A program made the position numbers and the translations under genes. The notes under the pieces were generated by a model. That model was given only the letters and a program-made list of their open reading frames with translations, was not told where the DNA came from and searched no databases. From JAFDWI01 sp964544305 (lineage in GTDB: Bacteria; Actinomycetota; Acidimicrobiia; Acidimicrobiales; Iamiaceae), in contig CAZJAZ010000044.1 of the NCBI GenBank assembly GCA_964544305.1, positions 1 through 23,760 on the forward strand: a stretch of DNA of 23,760 nt, read 5' to 3'. Positions 22,527-23,760 of the stretch are shown piece by piece. Position 1 is the stretch's first letter. Every line of letters starts with the position of its first letter.

Positions 22527-23760
22527 TCCCGTCAACAATTTCTCCGCAGATTCCATCAACGCCGTGTGCTTCTTCTCGTCATTCTCGTTCTTGGAGTGGC
22601 GATCGCACCGACCAACATCGCAAACTCACAAGCGAACGCGGCCACCTTGTCGTCATGGTCACATGACGATGCTTTTGTTGCCGCGGCCTATTCAGACTTC
22701 CTCGGTCGGGCGCCAACAAACACCGAGTTGACCAATGCAACGTCAGTTCCACTGAATTCGGAGTCCGCGCGGGCGCACGTCGTGTCAGGTTTGTCTCATT
22801 CTCCCGAGTGAATCTCGGTAACCGTCAACAAGTTTTATCGCGACATGCTTGGGCGCGCAGGGGATGCGTCGGGCGTTGCCTACTGGGTGTCAATGATTGC
22901 TCGCGGATCCATGACCGTCGCACAAGTTGCCGGTCACTTTTATTCATCACAGGAATATGTTCACCAACTCGGCAGCGAGAGTTTGCAAACATGGGTTCTT
23001 GACTTGTACACCAAACTCCTCTTGCGAGATGGGTCGCTTGATCCAAACGGGGTTACGTACTGGGTTTCGGTGGCCAAGTCACGTGGCCGCGACGATGTCG
23101 CATACCGATTTTTCCAATCACCAGAATCGTGTCGCACCCGCGTTGGTATGCTGTACCAGTCGCTCCTCCATCGAGCGCCAGAGGCTGGCGGATTGGAGTT
23201 CTGGGCTGACCAGGTAGCCCACTCGGGCGACCTCGTTCTTGCGATGAAACTCGCATCCAGCAACGAGTATTACCGCAACGCATGGAACGAGTACCCCAGT
23301 GCTCCGACCGCTTCGGTCTTGCCAACGGTCTCAGGCCCACTGCCGTTCGTGCCATACCGTGCAAACGCAGACGGCCTGACCATCGGCTCCAACGGTTACT
23401 GCACTGGAACATGCGCGACCCTGCATCCGTTGCCGTTACCGGTTGGTTGCACGACAGCAAAACCCTTGGGTTTGTCATCATCGGGGACAATTGTCGGTCG
23501 AGGCACCGCACTCGACGGCAGTAATCACGGGCTGGTTTGGGCGTCTCCCACTGCGACGCCAACCCAACTCGCCGCACCTGTTGGTTTCACGAACGTCCAA
23601 GGACAGTGGATTACTGATAGCGGCCTTATTGTTGGTTATGGCGACGATCAAGACCAGCATGCGCAAGGACTCGTGTGGGCGGATGCGACGGCGCAGCCAA
23701 CGGTACTTGTCGCACCAGATGGCTACAACGTCGCATCAATAGCGGGCGTCTCCGCAGCCG
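22524..23760 (+). pseudogene. Secreted DUF4214/HAF-repeat protein, disrupted and cut by the window edge
   Basis: One frame runs from ACG 22524 to the window end, broken only by TGA at 22809-22811. Counted from ACG it begins SRQQFLRRFHQRR, a basic n-region, then a hydrophobic signal ending near ANSQANAA. Three DUF4214 repeats follow: FVAAAYSDFLGRAP; KFYRDMLGRAGDASGVAYW with SSQEY; and LYTKLLLRDGSLDPNGVTYW with LYQSLLHRAPEAGGLEFW. From about 23450 there are HAF-like repeats (SSSGTIVGRG with HGLVWAS; TDSGLIVGYG with QGLVWAD). The TGA falls where homologues, as I recall them, have Trp (SPEWI), so TGG to TGA is likely. The only other start is GTG 22566, which removes the basic n-region. Exported surface role inferred; sequence right of the window is missing. 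Confidence 0.7.

Noticed and set aside
18627..22811. Stop-codon reassignment or selenocysteine/pyrrolysine insertion to explain the in-frame TAG and TGA
   Set aside because: TAA, TAG and TGA all terminate intact genes here, the two sites use different stops, and no recoding element or supporting gene is visible.

Overview
The window reads as chromosomal DNA of an actinobacterium, most likely one of the Acidimicrobiia. This is inferred from the moderately high GC, GTG starts, the protein families present (DUF3054, SCP2, a long zinc-ribbon/cyclase/ATPase protein, a K+-independent H+-pyrophosphatase, a Chloroflexus-type malyl-CoA lyase), and several starts with a TANNNT box 6-8 nt upstream in place of a Shine-Dalgarno, which suggests leaderless mRNAs. 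I see no tRNA, rRNA, CRISPR array or insertion sequence. No gene-free stretch exceeds about 240 bases.

Positions 1-1815 are a decaying accessory patch. It holds the 3' end of a VapC-like PIN toxin that has lost its natural stop, an XRE regulator remnant with an internal deletion, an apparently intact two-gene toxin-antitoxin operon (81-aa BrnT-like toxin plus ribbon-helix-helix antitoxin) behind a perfect 12-bp inverted-repeat operator, and a YihY/BrkB membrane protein broken by a frameshift.

Positions 2005-9620 are housekeeping and small conserved genes: an amphi-Trp protein, aldehyde dehydrogenase, a 222-aa conserved unknown, a SAM methyltransferase, a metallophosphoesterase overlapping a DUF3293 gene, malate dehydrogenase, then VanZ-like, SCP2 and DedA genes on the minus strand. 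Positions 9620-18082 carry the membrane H+-pyrophosphatase, a divergent 1200-aa adenylate-cyclase/ATPase/TPR signalling protein, and an operon of malyl-CoA lyase plus a CitE-like protein. The last two point to C4/C5 acyl-CoA cleavage linked to glyoxylate or propionyl-CoA metabolism.

Positions 18255-23760 encode mostly envelope or exported proteins: a small lipoprotein gene interrupted by one in-frame TAG, an acyl-CoA thioesterase-like protein, a DUF3054 membrane protein, a 627-aa lipoprotein, and a DUF4214/HAF-like secreted protein whose gene appears to have lost both its start codon (ACG at the leaderless position) and one Trp codon (TGA). The most interesting new observations are a 16-nt sequence placed 18-19 nt after two unrelated stop codons, the recurring leaderless promoter pattern, the toxin-antitoxin operator, and the cluster of broken genes. 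I found no clear new multi-gene defence or biosynthetic system.
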